Shown: positions 26,959 through 35,899 of the stretch, one piece after another
How positions within the stretch are numbered: position 1 is the stretch's first letter
Layout: every line of letters begins with the position of its first letter
NCBI RefSeq assembly: GCF_000744105.1
Contig: NZ_JQLH01000001.1
Location: forward strand, 434,001-498,000
DNA length: 64,000 nt
Source: Maribacter forsetii DSM 18668
GTDB taxonomy: Bacteria; Bacteroidota; Bacteroidia; Flavobacteriales; Flavobacteriaceae
Direction of reading: 5' to 3'
The notes under the pieces: model-generated
The model's input: only the letters and a program-made list of their open reading frames with translations
What the model was told of the DNA's origin: nothing
Database searches by the model: none
Program-made: the position numbers and the translations under genes

Positions 26959-28836
26959 CTAATAACCTGGATTTTGAATCAATAGGTTATTTCTGTTGAT
27001 TTCATCTCTACTAATAGGCATGAAATACATTTTGTCATCCCACGTTCTGGTTTCATTATCATTATTATCAACAACTGTATAGGTGTAATCATACACTGTT
27101 GGGTCATATTGATATGGAGATCTTGGAGTAGCGCCCGCCTTTAGCGTTGCACTAACTTTCATTACTTTAATACCTCTGCCAAGTGTTTGATCTGCAATCA
27201 TCCATCTTCTTGCATCATGGTATCTATGCTCTTCATAAGCTAATTCAACTCTTCTTTCATTGATGTAATCTTCTAAAAGTTCAGTGCCAGAAGATTCTAG
27301 TGCTGGCATACCTGCTCTAAATCGAATTTTGTTCAACCAGTTTCTAGCTTCACCTTCATCACCTAAGGCGATAGAAGCTTCTACGTAGTTTAATACGATT
27401 TCGGTATATCTAATAAATGGCCATGGTACTACTTGTGCACTAGATTGATTATCTACCAATGATGGGTCTGAATCTATAAATTTACGAACATAATAACCTG
27501 TTCTACTTCCGTTCCAGTTTTCAATTGGCGAGTCTCTCATATCCACACCTGCAATAATACCACCGCTACCATTTGCATATGTTCCCGTTTGTATTTCATC
27601 GTAAGGGTCAATAGCAGCCACATCGTCTGGTCTTGGTTTCCAATCGGCCCCATCATAAAGAATGGTGGCAGCCAGCCTTGGGTCTCTATTTTCATAAGGG
27701 GCAGCAGCATGTTCAGGATTGCTCCAATCAAAATCAGAGCCGTCCATCATTTGATAGTCATCTACCAATTGTTGAATAGGTGTGTTTCCTGCCCAGTTGT
27801 GGTATCCATTTGGACCGTTGTTGATCCCTTGGTGAATACCGCCTAAAGGCCAGTTGCTTTCTTGAGTAAATAATGGAGAGTGTGTTCTTTCAAATATAAG
27901 TTCTGATCTAGCAGCGGCATCGCCAACAGCACTACCACCTCCCATAGCAATGGAGATATAGTTTTGTTTAGCATCTTCTGCAGAAGCAGGCTCTGTTAAA
28001 TCTAACTTGTAACCAGATGTTGCATCTAATACAGCTTTGGCAGCGGTCTTGGCAGCGCTCCATCTTGCGTCTCTGTCCCCAGAGGTATAGGCAACTAATT
28101 CTAGATTTGAATAACCACCTAATACAGATGAATTAGCGCTGGCAGTAGGTCCGTCGCGTAAATCACTTGCCGCATAGGTAAGTATTCTAGATTTTAATCC
28201 CATTGCACTTAACATAGAAGCTCTACCAGGAGTAACTTCTTTGCCGTCTAGCAATGAGATGGCCGTATCTAAATCATTGGTTACGAATGTTACGTTTTCG
28301 GCATAAGTGCCTCTAGCAATGGTATAATCATCGTCTAAACCATAAGGTGTGTCAATTAATGGAGCGCCACCATAGTAACGCATAAGTTGATGGTAGTAAT
28401 AGGCTCTTAAAAAAAGAGATTCACCAAGCAACCTATCCTTTAATGATTGATCATCGAATGTTGAGTTAGGTAATTCTTGTATGGCTATATTCGCTTTACG
28501 AATAGCTGAATATAACTCGTTCCATTGTGGAATGATATTTACATTTCCCGTACCTGACGGTGAAAGTGAACCTTCTGTAATTACATTTACTCCTCTACCG
28601 GAGTGTGTAAACATTGCTTCGTCCGTTAATGAAGCCAAGCCTTCTTCTTCAAACCCTCCATAGCCAAGAGATCCGTAGACATTAAATACAAAAGCTTGTG
28701 CTAACGCTCCATCTGCCCAAGTAGCATCTGCTGAAATGGAATCCAATGGTTGCGTTTCTAAGAAATCTTCATTACACGAAATAGGTACTAGCGCTAGCGC
28801 TAGCATACCTAAGAGTACTAATTTTCCTTTTTTCAT
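26959..28836 (-). CDS. SusD/RagB-family nutrient-binding lipoprotein
   Basis: 625 residues, lipobox PISC|N, followed by the SusD signature NEDFLETQPLDSISADATW, the TPR-rich N-terminal helices (LLGESLFLRAYYYHQLMRYYGGAPLI) and the C-terminal NYVEASIALGDEGEARNWLNKIRFRAGMP...INERRVELAYEEHRYHDARRW. It caps the SusC channel at the cell surface and captures ligand. It lies nine bases downstream of SusC. The substrate is not predictable; no glycoside hydrolase is encoded in the operon. Confidence 0.96.
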   Translation of the reverse strand: MKKGKLVLLGMLALALVPISCNEDFLETQPLDSISADATWADGALAQAFVFNVYGSLGYGGFEEEGLASLTDEAMFTHSGRGVNVITEGSLSPSGTGNVNIIPQWNELYSAIRKANIAIQELPNSTFDDQSLKDRLLGESLFLRAYYYHQLMRYYGGAPLIDTPYGLDDDYTIARGTYAENVTFVTNDLDTAISLLDGKEVTPGRASMLSAMGLKSRILTYAASDLRDGPTASANSSVLGGYSNLELVAYTSGDRDARWSAAKTAAKAVLDATSGYKLDLTEPASAEDAKQNYISIAMGGGSAVGDAAARSELIFERTHSPLFTQESNWPLGGIHQGINNGPNGYHNWAGNTPIQQLVDDYQMMDGSDFDWSNPEHAAAPYENRDPRLAATILYDGADWKPRPDDVAAIDPYDEIQTGTYANGSGGIIAGVDMRDSPIENWNGSRTGYYVRKFIDSDPSLVDNQSSAQVVPWPFIRYTEIVLNYVEASIALGDEGEARNWLNKIRFRAGMPALESSGTELLEDYINERRVELAYEEHRYHDARRWMIADQTLGRGIKVMKVSATLKAGATPRSPYQYDPTVYDYTYTVVDNNDNETRTWDDKMYFMPISRDEINRNNLLIQNPGY

Positions 28837-28845
28837 GATTTTTTT

Positions 28846-31800
28846 TTAAAATGTTAAACTAAAGCCTGTGTTAATAATAGACTGCTGTGGATAAAACTGT
28901 CCATCATTACTAGTAGATTCAGGATCATATATATCTTGAGCCGCCCATGTAGCCAAGTTTAGACCACTCATATATACTTTAAATTTAGATAAGCCAAATT
29001 GCTCAATCATTTCTGAAGGGAAGTTATATGCCAATTGAACATTTTTAAGCCTTAAGTAATCTTTGCTAAAAAGATTGTAGGTATTGTTTCCATAATCACC
29101 ACCAGTGTAATAAGTGTCCCCACGACTTGCAAGTCTTGGGTGTACACTACTTGGGTTATCTGGACTCCACCTGTTATCGTAACTATATTTTAAGAAGTTA
29201 CCAATATCCCCAGATTCTGTTTGGATGAACAATTTAGCGCCTGTTGCACCTTGTAATAATACAGAAAGATCAAAGTTCTTGTAAGATGCATTGAATGTAA
29301 CACCAAAGTTGAAATTAGGGTTAATGCTGTTTTTTAATCTTACTTGATCTAAATCGTTAATTATACCATCACCATTGACATCTTTAAACTTCATGTCACC
29401 AGGTTCTAATGTTGGTTTAACTGCACTATAATCTAATGGATCAGCGTCTATAGCAGCTTGGTCAATAAAAACACCATCAGACTCATATACTAAGTATGAT
29501 CCAATTGGTTTTCCTTCTTGTAATTGGTATTCTGGAGCACCGGGAATTTCATCTAGAAATTCCACGCTGTTTTGCGCATAGCCACCGTTAACACCAACAT
29601 CCCATTTAAAGCCATCTACATTTCCACCAAAATAGTTTAATGCAAATTCAAAACCTTCATTATTTACTTTACCTGCGTTAACAGGAGGTAGAAGCGTAGA
29701 AATACCAGAAGAACCTGGTGTAGAACCTGTTTTTTGAATAAGGATTTGATCACGTTTGTTCAAGAAGTATTCTAAAGTAAAACTTAGTTTTCCATTAAGC
29801 ACAATACCATCTAAACCAATGTTATAGTTCTTAGCACGCTCCCAAGTAAAACTAGGGTTAGCCAAAAGATTTTCGAATAATGTAGTCTGTACTTGTCCGT
29901 TAATAGGATACTGACCAAATTCATAAATAGATTGGTATGCATATTCCTGTAATTCATCATCGGTGATTTCGCCATCACCATTTGTGTCAAAAGAAACTTG
30001 GTCATTACCCATTTCTCCGTAAGAACCTCTAAGTTTTAAGTAGCTAATAGAATCTACATTAAACCAGTCTTCATTATTAATATTCCAACCTAGTAATAAA
30101 CCTGGGAAGAATCCGAAACGGTCGTTTCCTGGGAAGATATAAGAACCATCATACCTCCAAATAAATTCAGCTAAATACTTTTCTTTATAGTTGTACTGGG
30201 CACGACCATAATAACCTAAACGTGTTCTGTTGTAACCAAAACCATCGGTTTCTTGTGCAATTTCGCCACCAACTCCTAGTTGGTCAACTGCTGTAGAAAG
30301 ATAGTTTCTTCTAAAAGCTGAGAAAAATTCACCTTGAAAATTTTCACGGGTTACACCGGCTAATAAATTTATAGTGTGATCATCACCTATTTTTTTATCA
30401 TAATTCAGTAAGCCGGTAAGGTTCGTATTTAAAACATTGTTAGATGATTGTAATAATCTTGCATCCGTAAAATTAGAACGGATAGATCCGCTTAGCTCTG
30501 GAACACCTGTAGCAATATAATTTGCACGGTCTAAAGAATAAAGTGTCCAAGGTGTTTGCCATAATTTTCTACGTAGTTGACTTTGATCTACACCGGCCAA
30601 TAAGGTCATTTTTAAACCTTCTATCCATGGATTTGTAATGTCTACAGAACCAGTAAACTGCAAGTAGTCGGTTGGTTGTTTGTCATAACCTGTAGCATTG
30701 GTAGTAACTACTACTGGTTGTTGTCCGTTTTCAATATCAGGTCCTGGTAAACCATTTGGCCATATTGCTGGTTCGTTAGGTCTACCTCTCATTAACATTC
30801 TAAAAATAGCACCGGCACCTTCTGTTGGGAAGGTTCTATCTTCTTTTCTGTAGCCCATACTTAACTTGGATGAAAGATAATCGTTGATTCTAGCATCGGT
30901 ATTGATTCTAAAATTATACTGTTGGTATCTGTTAGCCGAATTCTTATAGATAGCTCCTTGATCTGCATAACCAACAGATGCATAGTATTTTAAATCTTCG
31001 CTACCACCACTGATGGAAAGATTGTGTCTTTGCTGTTCTGCCCAATCTTGAAAAGTAGCACCGAACCAATCTGTATTTGGGTATAACCAAGGATCTGCAT
31101 TTGTTCTATGGTTATTTATAGTTTCAGGACTGAATGCTGCATTTACAGTTTCTGCAGGACTGCTGCCTGGTATAGTATAGCTACCAGATGTTTGAAAAGC
31201 CGAATTTGCTGCTCCCCATTGAGAAGATGGAATATTACTATTGTAAATAGCCAATTCGTTCATTATAGTTTGGTACTCTACGGCACTTGCCATTTCTGGA
31301 GTTCTTGTTGGTCTTGTAATACCGAAATCTGCTTTGTAATTGATTTGCATTTTACCGGCTTTACCAGATTTTGTGGTAACGATTATAGCACCATTTGCTG
31401 CTCTAGCTCCATAAATTGCCGCAGAGGCATCTTTTAAAACGGAAATATTGGCAATGTCATCCGCATTAATACGACCTATACCACCATCTCTATCTGGAAT
31501 ACCGTCAATTACAATTAAGGGTTGATTGTTACCCAAGGTGTTAGTACCACGAATACTAATGTTAGATTCATCGTTACCAGGCTCTCCACTGGTCTGTACA
31601 ATGACAACCCCAGGTAATCTACCGGCCAGTGAGTTAGAAACACTTATAGCTGGTGAACTTTCAAGAACAGGACCTTGTACTGCGGTTACCGCACCGGTAA
31701 CGGTTGCTTTTTTCTGAGTTCCGTAACCAACGACAACAACTTCGTCTAGGTTGGCAACGTCTTCTTCTAAAGAAACATTAACGGTACTCTGATTGTTAAC

Positions 31801-32097
31801 AGGAATAACTACTGCTTTAAAGCCAATATAGCTAAATCTTAAACTGGTACTGCCATCATCTACGGTAATTGTAAAATTACCGTCAAAATCTGCTTGTACT
31901 CCCGTTGTAGGGTTGTTTGCATCAATGACTGATACACCCGGTAACGGCATGTTATCTGAAGCTGATGTAACAGTTCCAGAAACGGTTGTCTGTGCGTGGA
32001 GACTCATAAAGAGAAACCCACTGAAAAATAAAATCATCGTTAAGCTCGCATGATTTCGAATCATGGAAAACTTAGGAAAGTTTTTTTGATAATTCAT
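28846..32097 (-). CDS. SusC/RagA-family TonB-dependent transporter
   Basis: 1083 residues: signal peptide, CarboxypepD_reg-like domain (about 35-120, VSGTVTSASDNMPLPGVSVID), the SusC-specific LDEVVVVGYGTQKKATVTGAV, plug domain with SNISIRGTNTLGNNQPLIVIDGIPD, and a beta-barrel ending in the aromatic-terminated strand IINTGFSLTF. It imports a SusD-bound ligand using TonB energy. It is the first gene of a five-gene operon with SusD, two ASPIC proteins and a haloperoxidase-like enzyme, divergent from a GntR regulator. An alternative start lies 11 codons downstream. Confidence 0.96.
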   Translation of the reverse strand: MNYQKNFPKFSMIRNHASLTMILFFSGFLFMSLHAQTTVSGTVTSASDNMPLPGVSVIDANNPTTGVQADFDGNFTITVDDGSTSLRFSYIGFKAVVIPVNNQSTVNVSLEEDVANLDEVVVVGYGTQKKATVTGAVTAVQGPVLESSPAISVSNSLAGRLPGVVIVQTSGEPGNDESNISIRGTNTLGNNQPLIVIDGIPDRDGGIGRINADDIANISVLKDASAAIYGARAANGAIIVTTKSGKAGKMQINYKADFGITRPTRTPEMASAVEYQTIMNELAIYNSNIPSSQWGAANSAFQTSGSYTIPGSSPAETVNAAFSPETINNHRTNADPWLYPNTDWFGATFQDWAEQQRHNLSISGGSEDLKYYASVGYADQGAIYKNSANRYQQYNFRINTDARINDYLSSKLSMGYRKEDRTFPTEGAGAIFRMLMRGRPNEPAIWPNGLPGPDIENGQQPVVVTTNATGYDKQPTDYLQFTGSVDITNPWIEGLKMTLLAGVDQSQLRRKLWQTPWTLYSLDRANYIATGVPELSGSIRSNFTDARLLQSSNNVLNTNLTGLLNYDKKIGDDHTINLLAGVTRENFQGEFFSAFRRNYLSTAVDQLGVGGEIAQETDGFGYNRTRLGYYGRAQYNYKEKYLAEFIWRYDGSYIFPGNDRFGFFPGLLLGWNINNEDWFNVDSISYLKLRGSYGEMGNDQVSFDTNGDGEITDDELQEYAYQSIYEFGQYPINGQVQTTLFENLLANPSFTWERAKNYNIGLDGIVLNGKLSFTLEYFLNKRDQILIQKTGSTPGSSGISTLLPPVNAGKVNNEGFEFALNYFGGNVDGFKWDVGVNGGYAQNSVEFLDEIPGAPEYQLQEGKPIGSYLVYESDGVFIDQAAIDADPLDYSAVKPTLEPGDMKFKDVNGDGIINDLDQVRLKNSINPNFNFGVTFNASYKNFDLSVLLQGATGAKLFIQTESGDIGNFLKYSYDNRWSPDNPSSVHPRLASRGDTYYTGGDYGNNTYNLFSKDYLRLKNVQLAYNFPSEMIEQFGLSKFKVYMSGLNLATWAAQDIYDPESTSNDGQFYPQQSIINTGFSLTF

Positions 32098-32554
32098 AAA
32101 GTTAGTTCTTACAGTTGTTAGTTATTAAGTTGACACACGTATCAAAATCTCTTTAGGAAGCTTTTGAGATAAAAAGACTATGATACACTATGCTACTGCA
32201 AACAAATATATAAATAAATGTTAATTTAATAAATTTTGTTATGTTATTTTTTGAATTTGTTATTTAGATCTTAAAATATTATCGAATTACTAACTAAATC
32301 GAATAATTAAGAATAAAGCTCAAAACTCGTAAATGCCTGTATTTCCTGATAATTTCAACTGATTTTCAAATTTTGAATACATTATGTCGTTATTATTTTA
32401 ATTTGTTTTTTGAGGATAATAATTGTTTTGATTACTGTTAATTTCAAAATTTCCTTTTCATTTTTATGCCGCTGTTATTTGCATTTAAAAATCTTAGATT
32501 TTAAAATCTTCTTTTAAATTGTATATTGACCGTTGCAAATTTTATCTATAATTT
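32098..32554. other. Divergent intergenic region susC/gntR
   Basis: 457 very AT-rich bases without a gene. It holds a candidate susC -7 box (listed separately), which would give a leader of about 100 bases, and a direct repeat ATCGAATTA / ATCGAATAA (32281-32289 and 32298-32306, 17-base period) that could be a regulator site. Nothing else is recognised. Confidence 0.5.
32203..32210 (-). promoter_or_regulatory. Candidate -7 box for susC operon
   Basis: TATATTTG on the minus strand, exact TAnnTTTG match; at the 19-base spacing the -33 reads TTA instead of TTG. Leader length about 100 bases, usual for susC genes. Confidence 0.5.
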
Positions 32555-33571
32555 ATGCCGGTTATTAGTAATATTTTAAACTTAACCCACAATAATAACC
32601 TTACAAAACATGAGCAATTGGTTCAAGGGGTTATTGAAACCATTGAAGATGGTAATTTAGCTGTAGGTGATCAATTACCCTCTATAAACGTTATGGTTGA
32701 AGAGATTGGTTACGCTAGAAAAACCATATTTAAAGCTTACGAAGAACTCAAAAATAGAGGCTTAATTGAGTCCCGACAATTAAAGGGATATTTTGTAATA
32801 AGTCAGGCTACGAATATTACCAAAAGAATGGCCTTGTTACTGTTCGCTTTTCAGAGTTATCAAGAAGAATTTTACAAGACATTCAGAAAAGAAATGGGTA
32901 AACGATTTCAGATAGATGTTTTTTTTCATCATAATAATTCTACTGTTTTCGAAACCATTATGACCAATATCAATGGTAAATATGGCATGTATGTAATTGC
33001 CCCGATTCAAAATCAAAAGATTACTCGGTTATTGCAACATATTGAGCCTAAAAAATTGTTACTGGTAGATCGCTACTTGAATTTAGGGAAGGCATTTTCT
33101 TACATCTCCCAAGAATTTGAAAATGTAATCTATAGGTCACTGGTACAATTGCTTCCTGAAATAAAAAAATATACTAAACTTGTTCTTTACTTTAATGAAG
33201 AGAACGATTTTTCACCTATTTCCATTAAAAATGCATTTGAAAGATTTTTAAAAGATTACTCGGTAAACGGTGAGGTAAAAAATCATTACGCTATAGGATC
33301 TGCAGCTAAGGGAAATCTTTATTTTGCTTTAGGGGATACTATATTATGGCATATTTTACGGGATGCGGTGCGTAAAAAGTTAACCATAGGAGAAGACATC
33401 GGTATTCTATCTCAAAATGACAATGTATCTAAAGAAATCGTTTTTGGTGGTATTACGACCATCTCTACTGATTTTAATGAAATGGCAAAGTTGGCGGCAC
33501 GGCATATAAAAAATGAAAGTACAACTCAGATTATCATGCCATCGAAATTAATTAAAAGAGCTTCTTTATAG
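32555..33571 (+). CDS. GntR-family regulator with periplasmic-binding-like sensor domain
   Basis: 338 residues. N-terminal winged HTH of the GntR type (KHEQLVQGVIETIEDGNLAVGDQLPSINVMVEEIGYARKTIFKAYEELKNRGLIES, about 18-75), then a LacI/PBP1-like effector domain (about 90-335; ILSQNDNVSKEIVFGGITTISTDFNEMAKLAARHI) rather than a FadR or UTRA domain. It faces the susC operon across 457 bases and is the obvious candidate regulator of that operon, sensing a sugar-like or related ligand (inference). Confidence 0.88.
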   Translation: MPVISNILNLTHNNNLTKHEQLVQGVIETIEDGNLAVGDQLPSINVMVEEIGYARKTIFKAYEELKNRGLIESRQLKGYFVISQATNITKRMALLLFAFQSYQEEFYKTFRKEMGKRFQIDVFFHHNNSTVFETIMTNINGKYGMYVIAPIQNQKITRLLQHIEPKKLLLVDRYLNLGKAFSYISQEFENVIYRSLVQLLPEIKKYTKLVLYFNEENDFSPISIKNAFERFLKDYSVNGEVKNHYAIGSAAKGNLYFALGDTILWHILRDAVRKKLTIGEDIGILSQNDNVSKEIVFGGITTISTDFNEMAKLAARHIKNESTTQIIMPSKLIKRASL

Positions 33572-33687
33572 TATTTTTCATGTCTTTTAAATGTATAGGT
33601 GATTGCTTCTAATAATACAGACGATTAATTGGTAAGAGAATTGTTTCATCTAGTGGCAAAAGCATCTTATTTCAATCTTATTTGTTC

Positions 33688-33695
33688 TATTTTTG
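33688..33695 (+). promoter_or_regulatory. Candidate -7 box for polyprenyl synthase gene
   Basis: TATTTTTG, exact TAnnTTTG match, 16 bases before the ATG at 33712. The -33 position is weak. Confidence 0.5.
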
Positions 33696-33711
33696 AAAAA
33701 AATTGCTAGTA

Positions 33712-34686
33712 ATGCACACTATTGAAGAATATAGAGATGAGTTTATTGCGTATTTAGACTCAAAGAAAATTACAAAGGAACCTAGAAACCTTTATGAGCC
33801 CATTACCTATATTCTTGGTTTAGGTGGTAAGCGCTTAAGACCTGTTTTGGTATTAATGACCGCTGAAATTTTTAAGGGAGATTTTAAAAATGCTTTAGAT
33901 GCTGCGGTAGCAATTGAAGTGTTTCATAATTTTTCTTTGGTTCATGATGATATTATGGATGATGCCCCTGTTCGAAGAGGGCAAACTACCGTTCATGAAA
34001 AATGGGATGTAAATACGGGTATTCTGTCTGGTGATGCCATGCTGATTATGGCATATCAACTTTTTGAAAATTATGAGCCCAATGTGTTTCGTGACTTGGC
34101 TAAGCTTTTTAGTAAAACGGCATTAGAGGTTTGCGAGGGTCAGCAGTATGACGTGGATTTTGAAACTCGTGATGATGTGATGTTGCCTGAGTATCTTAAA
34201 ATGATCGAATATAAAACAGCGGTTCTTGTGGCTGCTGCGTTAAAAATGGGGGCTATTGTTGCAGGTGCTTCTGAAACTGCACAAGAACAAATGTATAATT
34301 TTGGATTAAACCTTGGTATTGCCTTTCAATTGCAAGATGATTATTTAGATGTTTTTGGTGATCCTGAAACGTTTGGTAAACAGGTTGGTGGTGATATTAT
34401 TGAGAATAAGAAGACATATCTTTACTTAAAAGCGCTTAACTCTGGTTCTGAAATGATGACAAAAGAACTAGAGCATTTATATTCTATTCAACCAAAGGAA
34501 GCAGATGCTAAAGTAAAAGCCGTACGTTCAATTTTTGAAAAAACCGAGGCGGATAAAGCTACTAAAGTTGCCATTTCTGATTATACTGCAAAAGCTTTTG
34601 AAGTACTTGATGAAATGGATGTAGCGGAAGAAAAGAAAACTTTACTTAGAGAATTCGGTGAAAACCTTATGAACAGAACTGTTTAG
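33712..34686 (+). CDS. Polyprenyl (geranylgeranyl/farnesyl-type) diphosphate synthase
   Basis: 324 residues from the ATG at 33712 (a TTG three codons earlier is less likely). It elongates allylic diphosphates with isopentenyl diphosphate. The first Asp-rich motif is D79-D-I-M-D83 in LVHDDIMDDAPVRRG, the second D209-D-Y-L-D213 in FQLQDDYLD; GGKRLRP near residue 38 binds diphosphate. An aromatic residue (F74) five places before the first motif hints at a shorter-chain product, but chain length is uncertain. It is convergent and stop-interlocked with lycopene cyclase, so carotenoid precursor supply is a reasonable role. Confidence 0.92.
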   Translation: MHTIEEYRDEFIAYLDSKKITKEPRNLYEPITYILGLGGKRLRPVLVLMTAEIFKGDFKNALDAAVAIEVFHNFSLVHDDIMDDAPVRRGQTTVHEKWDVNTGILSGDAMLIMAYQLFENYEPNVFRDLAKLFSKTALEVCEGQQYDVDFETRDDVMLPEYLKMIEYKTAVLVAAALKMGAIVAGASETAQEQMYNFGLNLGIAFQLQDDYLDVFGDPETFGKQVGGDIIENKKTYLYLKALNSGSEMMTKELEHLYSIQPKEADAKVKAVRSIFEKTEADKATKVAISDYTAKAFEVLDEMDVAEEKKTLLREFGENLMNRTV

Positions 34687-35825
34687 AAAATCCTTCTAAA
34701 TAAAGCTTTTATAAATGGAGCTTTGGGGCAGGAATTGATGTAAACGATATCTTCTTTTAAACTGGTTTTTTCATCTAGAAATTTAAATACCATCTGTGGC
34801 TTTAAAGATTTGAAAATGGACTCAAAAATCGTATGTCCATTTGCATTGTCATTGTGTAGAACATCTAAAAAAAGCAAATCATAAAACCAAAATTTCCCTT
34901 TTAGTTTTAGCTTTTGAAGTGATTTATCTTGCTTTATGAGCGCTACCAGTTTAGGTATTTTCTTAGCCGTACTCATTAAAGTATACCCTGTACTAGGTTT
35001 TGCCCATCCGCCTGCGGTACCTATGTAGCTAACCCTATTGGTGTGGTGTTCCTTGAAGTCATAGGCAGTCATGGGTATGCTACCGACTTCTGTTTCTATT
35101 ATCTCATAGGCATCACATTTAAATCGCTCTGCTATATATTTCTTTAATGCTTCGTCGTATTCTTTTTTTGGTAATAACTGCTCTGAAAACAAGGTGTATT
35201 CTATCAACGCAGTGTTTTCAGAATAGGGGAGTACATACATAAAACGCGTATTCCCTTTTTGGGGGATGGAAAAATCCATGTATGTGACTTCATTACTATT
35301 AAAAACCGGTTTATCGATTTTAATGACCCAACCCACAAAATGCTGTTGTAATACGGGGTATTTATTTTGCTCAGTTGCCATTTTATAATCAAAAAGACTA
35401 TTAAAGATGTACTTACCAGAATAAGTATTGCTGGTCGTCTGTACGGTAACTTTAGAATGCGTTTCTTTTAAATCTACTAAAGCCTCTTGAATAAAGGTAA
35501 TGTTCGATGATTCTTTTATTCTACCTAAATAGTGATCGTAAAAATCAATACTCCTTATCATTTTGTAGGAGTACGGATTTATATCTGTTCTTCTAATAAT
35601 ATCTTCTCCTTGAAAGTGAATTGAATTCCATTTTTTGTGGACTATAGCTTCAAACTGACCGTCACCTTCTTCCCAAAAGCACCATGTTCTATCATTGACG
35701 TCTTTTGCATCTTTGTCAAGTAAAAGTATTTTTTTTTGATCAAAAAACGAATCGTTCAGCATAGCATCTGCAAGAAGCAAACCAGATGCACCCGCGCCAA
35801 TAATGATATAATCGTATTCGTTCAT
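34683..35825 (-). CDS. crtY: Lycopene beta-cyclase
   Basis: 380 residues from the ATG at 35825; the 15-codon upstream extension is not conserved-looking. The N-terminal FAD/NAD-binding Rossmann motif YIIIGAGASGLLLADAM, the cyclase signature DRTWCFWEEG and GTAGGWAKPSTGYTL identify the CrtY-type lycopene cyclase that closes both beta-ionone rings to form beta-carotene, the route to the zeaxanthin pigment common in marine flavobacteria. The stop interlocks with the convergent prenyl synthase gene. Confidence 0.92.
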   Translation of the reverse strand: MNEYDYIIIGAGASGLLLADAMLNDSFFDQKKILLLDKDAKDVNDRTWCFWEEGDGQFEAIVHKKWNSIHFQGEDIIRRTDINPYSYKMIRSIDFYDHYLGRIKESSNITFIQEALVDLKETHSKVTVQTTSNTYSGKYIFNSLFDYKMATEQNKYPVLQQHFVGWVIKIDKPVFNSNEVTYMDFSIPQKGNTRFMYVLPYSENTALIEYTLFSEQLLPKKEYDEALKKYIAERFKCDAYEIIETEVGSIPMTAYDFKEHHTNRVSYIGTAGGWAKPSTGYTLMSTAKKIPKLVALIKQDKSLQKLKLKGKFWFYDLLFLDVLHNDNANGHTIFESIFKSLKPQMVFKFLDEKTSLKEDIVYINSCPKAPFIKALFRRIF

Positions 35826-35899
35826 ATTTTTTAAACAATACCCAGACTGCTGTATTGCTGAGGTGTTCAAAAATACGAAATAGCAATTGTCTTTTGCGC

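Noticed and set aside
32530..32552. E. coli-like TTGACC/TATAAT pair before the gntR gene
   Set aside because: The spacer is only 15 bases, and the Bacteroidota primary sigma factor does not use this promoter type; likely chance in AT-rich DNA.
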